Part shown: one piece after another, positions 8,750 through 15,880 of the stretch
Numbering within the stretch: position 1 is the stretch's first letter
How the letters are laid out: the number at the start of each line of letters is the position of its first letter
IMG/VR virus record: IMGVR_UViG_3300010883_000477
Location: 1 to 23,792 of that record
Length of the DNA stretch: 23,792 nucleotides
Direction: 5' to 3' (one strand)
From: a virus
Made by a program: the position numbers and the translations under genes
The notes under the pieces: model-generated
The model's database searches: none
Told to the model about the DNA's origin: nothing
The model's input: the letters and a program-made list of their open reading frames with translations, nothing else

Positions 8750-8899
8750 ATGATTAAAGACAAATCTAAAGAATTTATAACACCAAGTAAGACAAGCCCT
8801 AAAGGCAGTAGAAGAGGTGGTTGTTTATGTAAAGACAATACATACAAAACTAAGTGCTGTGATGGTAGCTTAAGAGCTCAAGGAATAGGAAACGTATAA
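8750..8899 (+). CDS. 49-aa Cys-rich mini-protein
   Basis: Three bases after the protease stop, an ATG at 8750 opens 49 codons. The product has a basic N-terminus and the motif GGCLCKDNTYKTKCCDG (Cys 25, 27, 36, 37) followed by LRAQGIGNV. The CxC-x8-CC arrangement suggests metal binding or a disulphide knot. I recognise this as a recurrent small protein of flavobacterial phages, but no function is known to me. Its position between protease and capsid genes suggests a role in the virion or its assembly. Confidence 0.75.
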   Translation: MIKDKSKEFITPSKTSPKGSRRGGCLCKDNTYKTKCCDGSLRAQGIGNV

Positions 8900-8917
8900 T
8901 AAATAAATATATAAAAA

Positions 8918-9448
8918 ATGAGTACATTGAACAGAGTTTTAAAGCAGTTGTCAAAAGCTGAAAAAGCACAAAAAAATAATACGGAGTTAACATCTCAAAA
9001 AGTAGAGTTAGGTATTGTTGACGATTTACAAAAATTAGAAATTTCATCACAGTCTATTATTAAAGAAGTTAAAGAAAAAAATGTTTTAATAGCTAGACAA
9101 GAAAAACTCTTAGCAAGCAATTTTAAAGATTTTAAAAAAGCTATTGATAATTCAGAAAAATTAAGAGACAAATTTTTTGATTTAGAAAATAAATACGAAA
9201 GTGCAAAACAAGCTAGTGATAAAGCAGATAAATTAAAAGAGGGTGCATCTAAAAATTTTCAAGATTTAAAAAAAGTTATTAAAAAAAATAAAGATAAAAA
9301 CGAGCCTAAAATAAAAGAGGCTCGAAAAAATATCGGTTTACTTGAAAAGCTTATTGACAACGCTGAGAAAATGGCAAAAGAACTAGGGGTTAAAATACCT
9401 ATCAATCAATATGTAAAAACTTTACAAAATTTAAGAAAGCTACTTTAA
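8918..9448 (+). CDS. Lys-rich coiled-coil protein, candidate internal capsid protein
   Basis: A 176-aa protein, almost entirely predicted helix, with 36 lysines by my count and a net positive charge near +14. Coiled-coil stretches cover about 30-130. No enzyme motif, signal peptide or membrane segment. Its N-terminus (STLNRVLKQL, residues 2-11) closely matches the C-terminus of the scaffold gene that follows (STLDRVLNKI). Scaffold C-termini commonly bind capsid protein, so this could be a targeting peptide that brings a basic, DNA-compatible protein into the prohead. T4 internal proteins carry comparable N-terminal targeting peptides. The gene is even richer in A than its neighbours and is flanked by AT-rich gaps, so it could be a recent insertion. 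The internal-protein role is inference. Confidence 0.5.
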   Translation: MSTLNRVLKQLSKAEKAQKNNTELTSQKVELGIVDDLQKLEISSQSIIKEVKEKNVLIARQEKLLASNFKDFKKAIDNSEKLRDKFFDLENKYESAKQASDKADKLKEGASKNFQDLKKVIKKNKDKNEPKIKEARKNIGLLEKLIDNAEKMAKELGVKIPINQYVKTLQNLRKLL

Positions 9449-9454
9449 AAATGC

Positions 9455-9485
9455 AAAATAAATTAAACTAAATTATATATAAGTA
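9455..9485 (+). promoter_or_regulatory. Copy 3 of conserved AT-rich upstream motif (candidate phage promoter)
   Basis: AAAATAAATTAAA at 9455-9467, four variable bases, then ATTATATATAAGTA at 9472-9485, whose last A is the first base of the scaffold start codon. It would drive scaffold and major capsid protein, the products needed in highest amount. Confidence 0.62.
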
Positions 9486-10084
9486 TGAAGTCAAACAATG
9501 TGATTAAAAAAATCAAGGATGTTTTAAACCTTAACGAAGAAGTTAAGTTAGAACAACAAGCTTTAGATAATGGTACTGTATTAGAGGCAGATTCATTTGA
9601 AGCAGATAACGAAGTATTTATCGTTACTGAAGACGAGCGTGTAGCTGTACCTGTTGGAGAGTATAAACTCGAAGACGGACGTATCTTAGTAGTAGCTGAA
9701 GAGGGAATTATCTCTGAGGTTAAAGAAGCTGGGAAAGAAGAAGAAGTAGTTGAAGAAGTAGAAGCTGAAGAAGATGATAAAGTTTATGCAACTAAAGAAG
9801 AACTTGCTGAGGTTAAAGAAATGATTGAAGAAATCAAAGCAATGTTAGAGCCCAAGGAAGACTTAAGCTCTGAGGATTTAGGGAATCTTATTACTGAAGA
9901 ACTTTCTAAGCACGAACTAAGCGAAGTACCACAAGAGGTACAAGAAAAATTAAACGAAGCAGCAGCTGAGCCTATTATGGCTAACCCAGAAGCTGATTCA
10001 ACAAACAAACCAAGTTTTAAGTTTGCACAAAACCGCAAGCCTTCAACTTTAGATAGAGTATTAAACAAAATAATTAACAACTAA
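9485..10084 (+). CDS. Capsid scaffolding protein
   Basis: A 199-aa, strongly acidic protein immediately upstream of the major capsid gene. The central part is Glu-rich (about residues 80-130) and helical (EELAEVKEMIEEIKAML), suggesting coiled-coil dimerisation. The N-terminal part contains a short beta-like element (VAVPVGEYKLEDGRILVV). The last about 25 residues turn basic (FKFAQNRKPSTLDRVLNKI), the usual layout for a capsid-binding C-terminal helix. Scaffold proteins guide prohead assembly and are removed by proteolysis or exit. The capsid protein that follows has no obvious N-terminal delta-domain, consistent with a separate scaffold. The assignment is by context and composition. Confidence 0.72.
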   Translation: MKSNNVIKKIKDVLNLNEEVKLEQQALDNGTVLEADSFEADNEVFIVTEDERVAVPVGEYKLEDGRILVVAEEGIISEVKEAGKEEEVVEEVEAEEDDKVYATKEELAEVKEMIEEIKAMLEPKEDLSSEDLGNLITEELSKHELSEVPQEVQEKLNEAAAEPIMANPEADSTNKPSFKFAQNRKPSTLDRVLNKIINN

Positions 10085-10095
10085 AATTAAATTAA

Positions 10096-11028
10096 ATGGC
10101 TAATCCAACGATTACAAACTCCTCATATGCTGGGGAATTCGCAGGGAAGTACTTAGGTGCTGCTCTATTATCTGCTTCAACTTTAGACGCTGGAGCAATT
10201 ACAATACTGCCTAACATCAAGTACAAGGCAGCTATGAAAGTAGGAACTTTCTCTAACTTAGTACGTTCAGCAGACTGTGATTTTGATTCTACAACTTCTG
10301 GACTTACTTTAACAGAAAAAGTATTAACACCTTCTGAACTACAAGTAAACCTACAAATCTGTAAGAAAGAATTACACGCAGACTGGGAAGCTGCTCAAAT
10401 GGGCTTTAGTGCTTTTGACGAATTGCCTCCTTTATTTTCTGACTATGTTATTTCAAGAGTAGCTGCTGAGGTTGCTAACGCTACTGAAACTTCTATCTGG
10501 AGTGGTGCAGCTGGAGAAGGTTCTTTTGATGGATTCTTACAAGTAGCTTTAGCTGATAATGATGTACACGATATTACTGCCGTAGCTATTGATAGCTCAA
10601 ACGTTATCGCTCAGTTAGGTTCTGTTGTAGATAGCGCTGTTGCTAACGCACCAGCTATTTTAGGTGAATCAGATTTAACTCTTTACGTTTCAACTAACGT
10701 AGCACAAGCTTATATTAGAGCTTTAGGTGGATTTGCTGCAACTATTGGTGGTGCTGGTACAGATAACAAAGGAACACAATGGTACAATGGTGGTGCTTTA
10801 TCTTTTGAAGGTATTAACATCTTTGTAGCAAAAGGATTTGGAAGCAACAAAATGCTTTTGAGCCCTAAGTCAAATTTATTTTTCGGCACAGGGCTTTTGG
10901 ACGACAGAAACGAAGTAAGAGTAATTGATATGTCTGACACTGATGGGTCTCAAAATGTACGCGTCGTTATGCGTTACACTGCAGGGGTACAAATCGGAGT
11001 AGGTTCGTCTATCGTGCTTTATTCTTAA
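10096..11028 (+). CDS. Major capsid protein (HK97-fold type)
   Basis: A 310-aa protein, Ala/Gly/Ser-rich, directly downstream of the scaffold. A PNIKYKAAMKVG-like N-terminal arm, a helical spine region (LFSDYVISRVAAEVANATE) and a final strand-rich part (VRVVMRYTAGVQIGVGSSI) fit an HK97-fold capsid protein of the Bacteroidota-phage type. It uses more C/G-ending codons than its neighbours, as highly expressed genes often do. The gene is followed by a strong intrinsic terminator at 11051-11079, which also fits a highly expressed late gene. I am confident that it is the capsid protein, because of its context between scaffold and terminator and its composition; the fold itself is inferred. Confidence 0.85.
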   Translation: MANPTITNSSYAGEFAGKYLGAALLSASTLDAGAITILPNIKYKAAMKVGTFSNLVRSADCDFDSTTSGLTLTEKVLTPSELQVNLQICKKELHADWEAAQMGFSAFDELPPLFSDYVISRVAAEVANATETSIWSGAAGEGSFDGFLQVALADNDVHDITAVAIDSSNVIAQLGSVVDSAVANAPAILGESDLTLYVSTNVAQAYIRALGGFAATIGGAGTDNKGTQWYNGGALSFEGINIFVAKGFGSNKMLLSPKSNLFFGTGLLDDRNEVRVIDMSDTDGSQNVRVVMRYTAGVQIGVGSSIVLYS

Positions 11029-11050
11029 TTACTAACTAACTGATATTAAG

Positions 11051-11079
11051 GGGTGGGCAAAAACTGCCTACCCTTTTTT
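11051..11079 (+). terminator. Intrinsic terminator after the capsid gene
   Basis: Stem 11051-11059 (GGGTGGGCA) pairs with 11065-11073 (TGCCTACCC), with one G-T pair and loop AAAAC, followed by six T at 11074-11079. It would end or attenuate the scaffold-capsid transcript. The tail-tube gene starts 19 bases later without an obvious promoter, so partial read-through is likely. Confidence 0.87.
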
Positions 11080-11097
11080 ATTTAAAATCAAAAAAAT

Positions 11098-11637
11098 ATG
11101 GCTTGTGCAATAACAAAAGGTAGAGGGGTAGGATGTAAAACCGCCTTTGCTGGAATTAAAAATATTTACATTATAGATTATAGTGCAGTGGTTGCTGCTT
11201 TGACAGACACTGCTGGGACTGTAACATTACCAACGGATGACACAGCTGAGTTCTTCAAGTTTGAAGTAAAAGGCGGTCAAACATCACTTGAAACAAGTGT
11301 GACATCGAGTAGAGAAAACGGGACGACATTTTACGAAAGTACTTTAAACATTACTTTCCAACTGTTAGACGTAGCAACTCAAGAAGAGATTAAGCTTCTA
11401 AATAGAGGTCGTGCTCAGTATGTGGTAGAGCTTTATCCAAACGGAGCAGGGGTTACTAAGTATTTACTTGTAGGTAAAGACAACGGTGCTGAAATCACAG
11501 GTGGTACTATCGTTTCTGGTGCTGCTGCTGGAGATTTACAAGGATTTACACTAACAGCGGTTGCAACTGAGGTTAATCCTCCGTTCTTCTGTACTGTTCC
11601 AGATATTGATGCTGCTACTTCAATAGTACCAGCTTAG
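11098..11637 (+). CDS. Major tail tube protein
   Basis: A 179-aa protein starting MACAITKGRGVGCKTAFAGI. It has a strand-rich centre (FFKFEVKGGQTSLETSV, FYESTLNITFQLLD), then TQEEIKLLNRGRAQYVVEL and ITGGTIVSGAAAGDLQGFTL, and ends with Pro/Ala-rich sequence. I recognise the EIKLL...GR...VVE and GGTIVSG...GDL.G pattern from tail tube proteins of Bacteroidota phages. Tube proteins stack as hexamers into the tail conduit. The gene stands alone between two intrinsic terminators (11051-11079 and 11660-11689), suggesting that its mRNA level is tuned separately from its neighbours. Confidence 0.8.
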   Translation: MACAITKGRGVGCKTAFAGIKNIYIIDYSAVVAALTDTAGTVTLPTDDTAEFFKFEVKGGQTSLETSVTSSRENGTTFYESTLNITFQLLDVATQEEIKLLNRGRAQYVVELYPNGAGVTKYLLVGKDNGAEITGGTIVSGAAAGDLQGFTLTAVATEVNPPFFCTVPDIDAATSIVPA

Positions 11638-11659
11638 TATTTTATTAATATTTAAAATT

Positions 11660-11689
11660 AGCCTTTCCTTTTGGGAGGGCTTTTTTTTT
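11660..11689 (+). terminator. Intrinsic terminator after the tail tube gene
   Basis: Arms 11660-11668 (AGCCTTTCC) and 11673-11681 pair over nine positions with two G-T pairs, loop TTTT, followed by a nine-T run beginning at 11681. It should stop transcripts entering the portal region, so the next gene needs its own promoter, matching the motif copy at 11694-11724. Confidence 0.87.
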
Positions 11690-11693
11690 ATAC

Positions 11694-11724
11694 AAAATAA
11701 TTTAGTTTTGTTTATATATTAGTA
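11694..11724 (+). promoter_or_regulatory. Copy 4 of conserved AT-rich upstream motif (candidate phage promoter)
   Basis: AAAATAATTTAGT at 11694-11706, then TTTG, then TTTATATATTAGTA at 11711-11724, whose last A starts the next gene. It begins five bases after a strong terminator, the best single argument that this motif is a promoter. It contains a TTTG that could serve as a host -33 box but has no TAnnTTTG at the right distance. Confidence 0.65.
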
Positions 11725-12074
11725 TGAAGTTAATAGCAACAAACGGAGATAAAACTTTTAAGGTAATACCTAGACAGTTTATTAATGGAGCGATTACTGT
11801 AACCCTTACAAGTGAAAGCACTGGAACGGTTATAACTAAAACCCCTACAGCTTCAACAGATGTTAATTATATGTCTTTTACTGTGGCGTTTGGCACTCTA
11901 ACAGAAGCAGACTTTTACACGCTTGAAATTAAAAACGGGACTGTTATAATATACAAGGATAGAGTATTTTGTACAGACCAAACAGTAAACCAAGTAAACA
12001 ACGATTACTATTCTGTAAACGATGGCGTTTATAATACAGAAAATAGTTTTGATAACGATTATATTATTTTATGA
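11724..12074 (+). CDS. 116-aa protein preceding the portal, unknown function
   Basis: A mostly beta-strand protein (KTFKVIPRQFINGAITVTLT, FTVAFGTLTEADFYTLEIKN, VIIYKDRVFCTDQ) with an Asn/Tyr/Asp-rich C-terminus (DYYSVNDGVYNTENSFDND). It looks like a small beta-sandwich. The stop overlaps the portal start by 4 bases (ATGA), so the two are coupled, and it is the first gene of the transcript starting at the motif just upstream. A virion or head-assembly role is inferred from location only. Confidence 0.6.
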   Translation: MKLIATNGDKTFKVIPRQFINGAITVTLTSESTGTVITKTPTASTDVNYMSFTVAFGTLTEADFYTLEIKNGTVIIYKDRVFCTDQTVNQVNNDYYSVNDGVYNTENSFDNDYIIL

Positions 12075-13894
12075 ATGATTTACGAATAGTTAACTTAAGT
12101 AGTTACACAAGCCCAGAGATTGTAGAGAAGTCCAACAAGCAGTGGGTAGCTTATGGTAGTGATAATAATTTCTTTGCTCATCTAATCTCTAATTATGAGA
12201 ATAGCCCAACGAATAACGCTATTATAAACGCTATAAGCCAACAAATATACGGACTTGGCTTAGATGCTTCAGATTCAAGCAGAAGACCAGAGCAGTACGC
12301 TAAAATGCTTACAATGTTTCATAAGGACTGTGTACAAAAGCTTTGTTTTGATTTAAAGCTAATGGGTCAGTGTGCTATGCAGGTAATCTACTCGAAGGAC
12401 AGAAAGACTATTGCCCAAGTAGCTCATATTCCAGTAGAAAACCTAAGAGCTGAGAAGTGTAACGAAAAAGGAGAGATAGAAGGCTATTTTTACTCAGATG
12501 ATTGGTCTAATGTAAAACCAAGAACAGAATTAAAGAGAATACCTACTTATGGAAGTAGTAAAGAAAACATAGAGATTATATATGTAAAGCCTTATAGAGC
12601 TGGTTATAAGTATTACTCAAGCCCAGACTATACAGGGTGTTTACAATGGTGTGAGATTGAATCAGAGGTATCTAACTTTCACTTAAACAACGTACAAGGT
12701 AGTTTTAGCCCTAATACACTAATCCAATTTAACAACGGAACACCAAACGCAGAAGAAAGACAAAACCTAGAAAACAGAATAGCTCAGAAATTCACAGGCA
12801 CTGGTGGTAATAAGTTCATACTTGCTTTTAATGATAACCAAGACGCAGCTGCTACTGTTGAAACTTTACCTATTAGTGATGCTCACAATACTTACGAGTA
12901 TGTCTCAAGTCAAGCTACAGAGAAAATAATGGTAGGTCATAGGGTCGTATCTCCAATGCTTTACGGAATTAAGGACAGCACAGGGTTAGGAAACAACGCT
13001 GACGAGCTTAAAACTGCTTCTATATTAATGCAGAATTTAGTTATAGCACCATTTCAGCACCTTTTAATTGATGCTTTTGATTCTATTTTAGCTTATAATC
13101 AAATAAGCCTAAAGTTATATTTTAAAACTCTACAGCCTTTACAGTTTATAGACCTTGAAAACGTAGAAGACGAAGAAACAAAAGAAGAAGAAACAGGGGT
13201 TAAGTTGTCAAAAGAACTACCAGACGAAATAGGCACAGCTATTGCAGACGCATTAATAGACTTAGGACAAGACGAAACAGAGCTTTTAAGCGACTTTGAG
13301 GTAATAGATGAACGAGAAGTAGACTATGACGAAGAAAGCGGCTTAGATGAGGTTATAACAGACCTTAACAAACCTAAAGAAAAAAGTACACTAGCTAAAG
13401 TTTGGGAATTTGTAAGTACAGGAGTGGCAAAAAAAACAAAATCAAGTGAGCAGGATGGTACAAGCAAACAAACAAAAGAAGAGGGAAAAGAATTTTTAGT
13501 AAGATATGTTTATAATCCTGCAAAAACTAAATCTAATTCAAGACAGTTTTGTTCTAAAATGGTAAGTGCTGGAAAGGTTTATAGGAAAGAGGATATATTA
13601 GCAATGACTAAAAAAGCTGTTAATGCTGGATTTGGAAAAAATGGCTCTGAGAAATATTCTGTTTGGCTCTATAAGGGCGGGGCTCGATGTAGCCATCGCT
13701 GGTTTCGCAAAACTTATGTTAGAAAAATAGGTGGTAAAAGAATGGGTACAGAAATAAGCACTACAGAGGCAAGGTCAAGGGGTTTTAGACCTAAAGGTAA
13801 ACCAAACGCTCAGAAAGTACCTGTAGCACCTAAGGATATGAAGTATAAAGGTTATACTGCTGAATATTGGAACAAAATAGGATTTAAGAATTAA
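12071..13894 (+). CDS. Portal protein with fused C-terminal Cys/His domain
   Basis: A 607-aa protein. Residues 1 to about 400 have portal-like features: an N-terminal WVAYGSDNNFFAHLI, NNAIINAISQQIYGLGL, DLKLMGQCAMQVIYSK, then VGHRVVSPMLYGI and GLGNNADELKTASILMQNLV, close to a classical portal element at the end of the crown/stem region. An acidic linker follows (about 370-440). From about 474 a basic domain begins (FLVRYVYNPAKTKS, RQFCSKM, WLYKGGARCSHRWFRK), with Cys/His spacing that could bind metal. Portals form the dodecameric DNA channel at the capsid vertex. The extra domain may replace a separate minor head protein, as no MuF-like gene is seen nearby. Portal call strong, C-terminal role unknown. 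Confidence 0.83.
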   Translation: MNDLRIVNLSSYTSPEIVEKSNKQWVAYGSDNNFFAHLISNYENSPTNNAIINAISQQIYGLGLDASDSSRRPEQYAKMLTMFHKDCVQKLCFDLKLMGQCAMQVIYSKDRKTIAQVAHIPVENLRAEKCNEKGEIEGYFYSDDWSNVKPRTELKRIPTYGSSKENIEIIYVKPYRAGYKYYSSPDYTGCLQWCEIESEVSNFHLNNVQGSFSPNTLIQFNNGTPNAEERQNLENRIAQKFTGTGGNKFILAFNDNQDAAATVETLPISDAHNTYEYVSSQATEKIMVGHRVVSPMLYGIKDSTGLGNNADELKTASILMQNLVIAPFQHLLIDAFDSILAYNQISLKLYFKTLQPLQFIDLENVEDEETKEEETGVKLSKELPDEIGTAIADALIDLGQDETELLSDFEVIDEREVDYDEESGLDEVITDLNKPKEKSTLAKVWEFVSTGVAKKTKSSEQDGTSKQTKEEGKEFLVRYVYNPAKTKSNSRQFCSKMVSAGKVYRKEDILAMTKKAVNAGFGKNGSEKYSVWLYKGGARCSHRWFRKTYVRKIGGKRMGTEISTTEARSRGFRPKGKPNAQKVPVAPKDMKYKGYTAEYWNKIGFKN

Positions 13895-13895
13895 T

Positions 13896-14411
13896 ATGGC
13901 AACAGCATTATTTATAAACAGAACGGACTTAGTTAAAAATTCTATAATTGATGGCAATGTAGATACAGACAAGTTTATACAATTTATTAAGGTAGCCCAG
14001 CAGATAGACATACAAAACCTTTTAGGAACGGAGCTATATAAAAAAATCGGTGCAGATATAACGTCTGGTTCTGGTGGTGGTGCTGGTTTAACTGGTAATT
14101 ATCTAACTTTAGTTAATGATTATGTGCAGCCTACATTAATATGGTTCGCTCAAATGAATTACATACCTTTTGCAGCTTATCAAATAAAAAACGGTGGTGT
14201 ATTTAAGCATAGTAGTGAAACAGCTCAAAACGTAGATAAAAACGAAGTAGATTATTTAGTAAGTAAAGCGAGAGAATACGCTAACTACTACTCTACAAGA
14301 ATGGTAGACTATTTGTCTTTTAATGATAATCTATTCCCAGAGTATAATAATAACAGTAACGAAGATATTAGCCCAGATACAGACACAACTTTTAACGGAT
14401 GGGTTTTATGA
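13896..14411 (+). CDS. Putative head-tail connector (adaptor-like) protein
   Basis: A 171-aa protein directly behind the portal. The N-terminal half (FINRTDLVKNSII, KFIQFIKVAQQIDIQNLLG) is helical and the segment IQNLLGTELYKKI resembles the conserved start of small adaptor proteins. Further helices (LVNDYVQPTLIWFAQMNYI, DYLVSKAREYANYYSTRM) are followed by an acidic C-terminus. Helical bundle composition and the position after the portal fit a head-completion or adaptor protein bound below the portal. No specific family motif proves this. Confidence 0.5.
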   Translation: MATALFINRTDLVKNSIIDGNVDTDKFIQFIKVAQQIDIQNLLGTELYKKIGADITSGSGGGAGLTGNYLTLVNDYVQPTLIWFAQMNYIPFAAYQIKNGGVFKHSSETAQNVDKNEVDYLVSKAREYANYYSTRMVDYLSFNDNLFPEYNNNSNEDISPDTDTTFNGWVL

Positions 14412-14509
14412 AGTATAAGGTAAAAGAGACTAACCTTACTAAGCTAAAAAAGTATATAGACGAGTCTTTAAAAGAAGAGATAAAGCAAAAACCTAAAAAG
14501 AATGAGTAA
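14408..14509 (+). CDS. 33-aa Lys-rich small ORF
   Basis: The ATG at 14408 overlaps the TGA of the previous gene (ATGA), and the frame ends inside the start region of the fibre gene at 14502. The 33-residue product (MKYKVKETNLTKLKKYIDES and a Lys-rich end) is highly charged and helical. Translational coupling on both sides supports it; function unknown. It may simply link translation of the connector and fibre genes. Confidence 0.45.
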   Translation: MKYKVKETNLTKLKKYIDESLKEEIKQKPKKNE

Positions 14510-15686
14510 CCCAAACTTAGCAATGATACCAAGCGGCTATAATGCAGCCAATGCCAAGCTTTATTCAATACTTCCAAGTGATGGAAGTGGGGATTTTACA
14601 GTCTCAGTAGATGCGGATGCTACCAGAGTAAACAAAGACGGGTTAATTGAAGGGGTTGCTTTAAATCAAGCTAGACTAACCTATGACCCATTAAATCCAG
14701 AGTGTCCTAGTTTACTTTTAGAACCAACAAGAACAAATTTTGCTTTAAATAGCGATAACACTTTTTTAATGTCAGTTATTGGCGGTTCGGAAAATGCAAC
14801 TAGAACAGAAAATTATTCAACATCTCCAAGGGGAACTTTAATAGCTTCAAGATTACAAGCTTCGATTACTAGTGGGACTAGTAATTATTCGTTAGTAGGA
14901 AGTAGTACGACTAATTATAATGGTTTTTATACGGCTTCTATATATCTTAAAAGTAATACAGGAGATGAGCAGCAAGTTGCTGTCTATGGTAGAAATTCGC
15001 CTATAGCAAATTACACAGTTACTAAAGATTGGAAGCGGTTTTCTTTTTATGGTTATAACAGTCCAGGTCAAACCGCCTTTATAAACGTTGGAATACTTGG
15101 GCAAATAAGCGGTTCAAGTACAGAAATAGATATATCACTTTTTGGGGTTCAGATTGAACAAGAAAACTATCAAACTAGCTTAATTACAACCCAAGCAACT
15201 GCTGTAACTAGGACAAATGATGTTTGCGGGAATGCTGGGGATGCTGATTTATTTGATGGAAACGAGGGAACTATGTTTGTAGATATTCAGAAAGCTTTTA
15301 AAGGCAGTAATTCTGGTAGTATTTCAATATCTGATGGAAGCAACAATAACCGAGTTGTAATTGCAAAACAATCCAATAATACACAATTTAGAATGTTTAT
15401 AGCAAGAGTAAGCAGTGGCAATATTATTGCTCAATTAACTCTTAATATAAATTTTGATGTTCAAAATAAATTAGCTATCACTTTTAAGTTTGGAGAATTT
15501 AAGTTTTACGTTAACGGGGTTTTATCATCTACTGAAACGCCAAATGAAGACATACCAATAGGGCTTTCTAAGTTTGCATTTAATGAAAACAACTTAGGCA
15601 GTCAAGACTTTTTTGGAGAAATAAATGATGTAAGATATTACAATACAGTATTAACAGAAGCAGAAGCAATAAAACTAACAACATAA
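14502..15686 (+). CDS. Tail fibre / receptor-binding protein with LamG-like domain
   Basis: A 394-aa protein in three parts. Residues 1 to about 75 hold a fibre N-terminal element including ADATRVNKDGLIEG and CPSLLLEPTRTNF, a collar sequence I recognise from Bacteroidota phage and prophage fibres. Residues about 85-240 look like a jelly-roll carbohydrate-binding domain (FYTASIYLKSN, WKRFSFYGY). Residues about 250-394 look like a concanavalin/LamG-type lectin (KLAITFKFGEFKFYVNGVL and a DVRYYNTVLTEAEAIKL end). A glycan-binding role on the host surface is likely. A shorter N-terminal architecture distinguishes it from the paralogue at 15880. It overlaps the next gene by one base (TAATG). Confidence 0.75.
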   Translation: MSNPNLAMIPSGYNAANAKLYSILPSDGSGDFTVSVDADATRVNKDGLIEGVALNQARLTYDPLNPECPSLLLEPTRTNFALNSDNTFLMSVIGGSENATRTENYSTSPRGTLIASRLQASITSGTSNYSLVGSSTTNYNGFYTASIYLKSNTGDEQQVAVYGRNSPIANYTVTKDWKRFSFYGYNSPGQTAFINVGILGQISGSSTEIDISLFGVQIEQENYQTSLITTQATAVTRTNDVCGNAGDADLFDGNEGTMFVDIQKAFKGSNSGSISISDGSNNNRVVIAKQSNNTQFRMFIARVSSGNIIAQLTLNINFDVQNKLAITFKFGEFKFYVNGVLSSTETPNEDIPIGLSKFAFNENNLGSQDFFGEINDVRYYNTVLTEAEAIKLTT

Positions 15687-15880
15687 TGGCATACGGAGAA
15701 ATATATAAAACAACGTGGTGGGGTTTACCAGTTCAATTTGGTTGGGGTGGCATATACTTTGACTTGTCAGTAACAAGCGCAGTACCTAACCTTTTAACGA
15801 CTTTACAAGCTAGAGCAACGTATTACGAAAATGCTGCAGGAACGACTACAATATTAACCGCCTTAGAAAACTGTGAATAA
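15686..15880 (+). CDS. 64-aa Trp/Tyr-rich small protein between the fibre genes
   Basis: A 64-aa protein (MAYGEIYKTTWWGLPVQFGW, then a Thr/Ala-rich helix). It begins at the last base of the previous stop and ends at the first base of the next start, so three genes are joined by TAATG overlaps. I recognise the TWWG opening from small proteins next to Bacteroidota fibre genes. Aromatic-rich N-termini can anchor small proteins to fibres or membranes, but the role is unknown. Confidence 0.6.
   Translation: MAYGEIYKTTWWGLPVQFGWGGIYFDLSVTSAVPNLLTTLQARATYYENAAGTTTILTALENCE

Noticed and set aside
9784-10080. 98-aa antisense open frame over the scaffold gene
   Set aside because: Its Ser-rich sequence is the complement of the Glu/Lys-rich sense codons; treated as a shadow.
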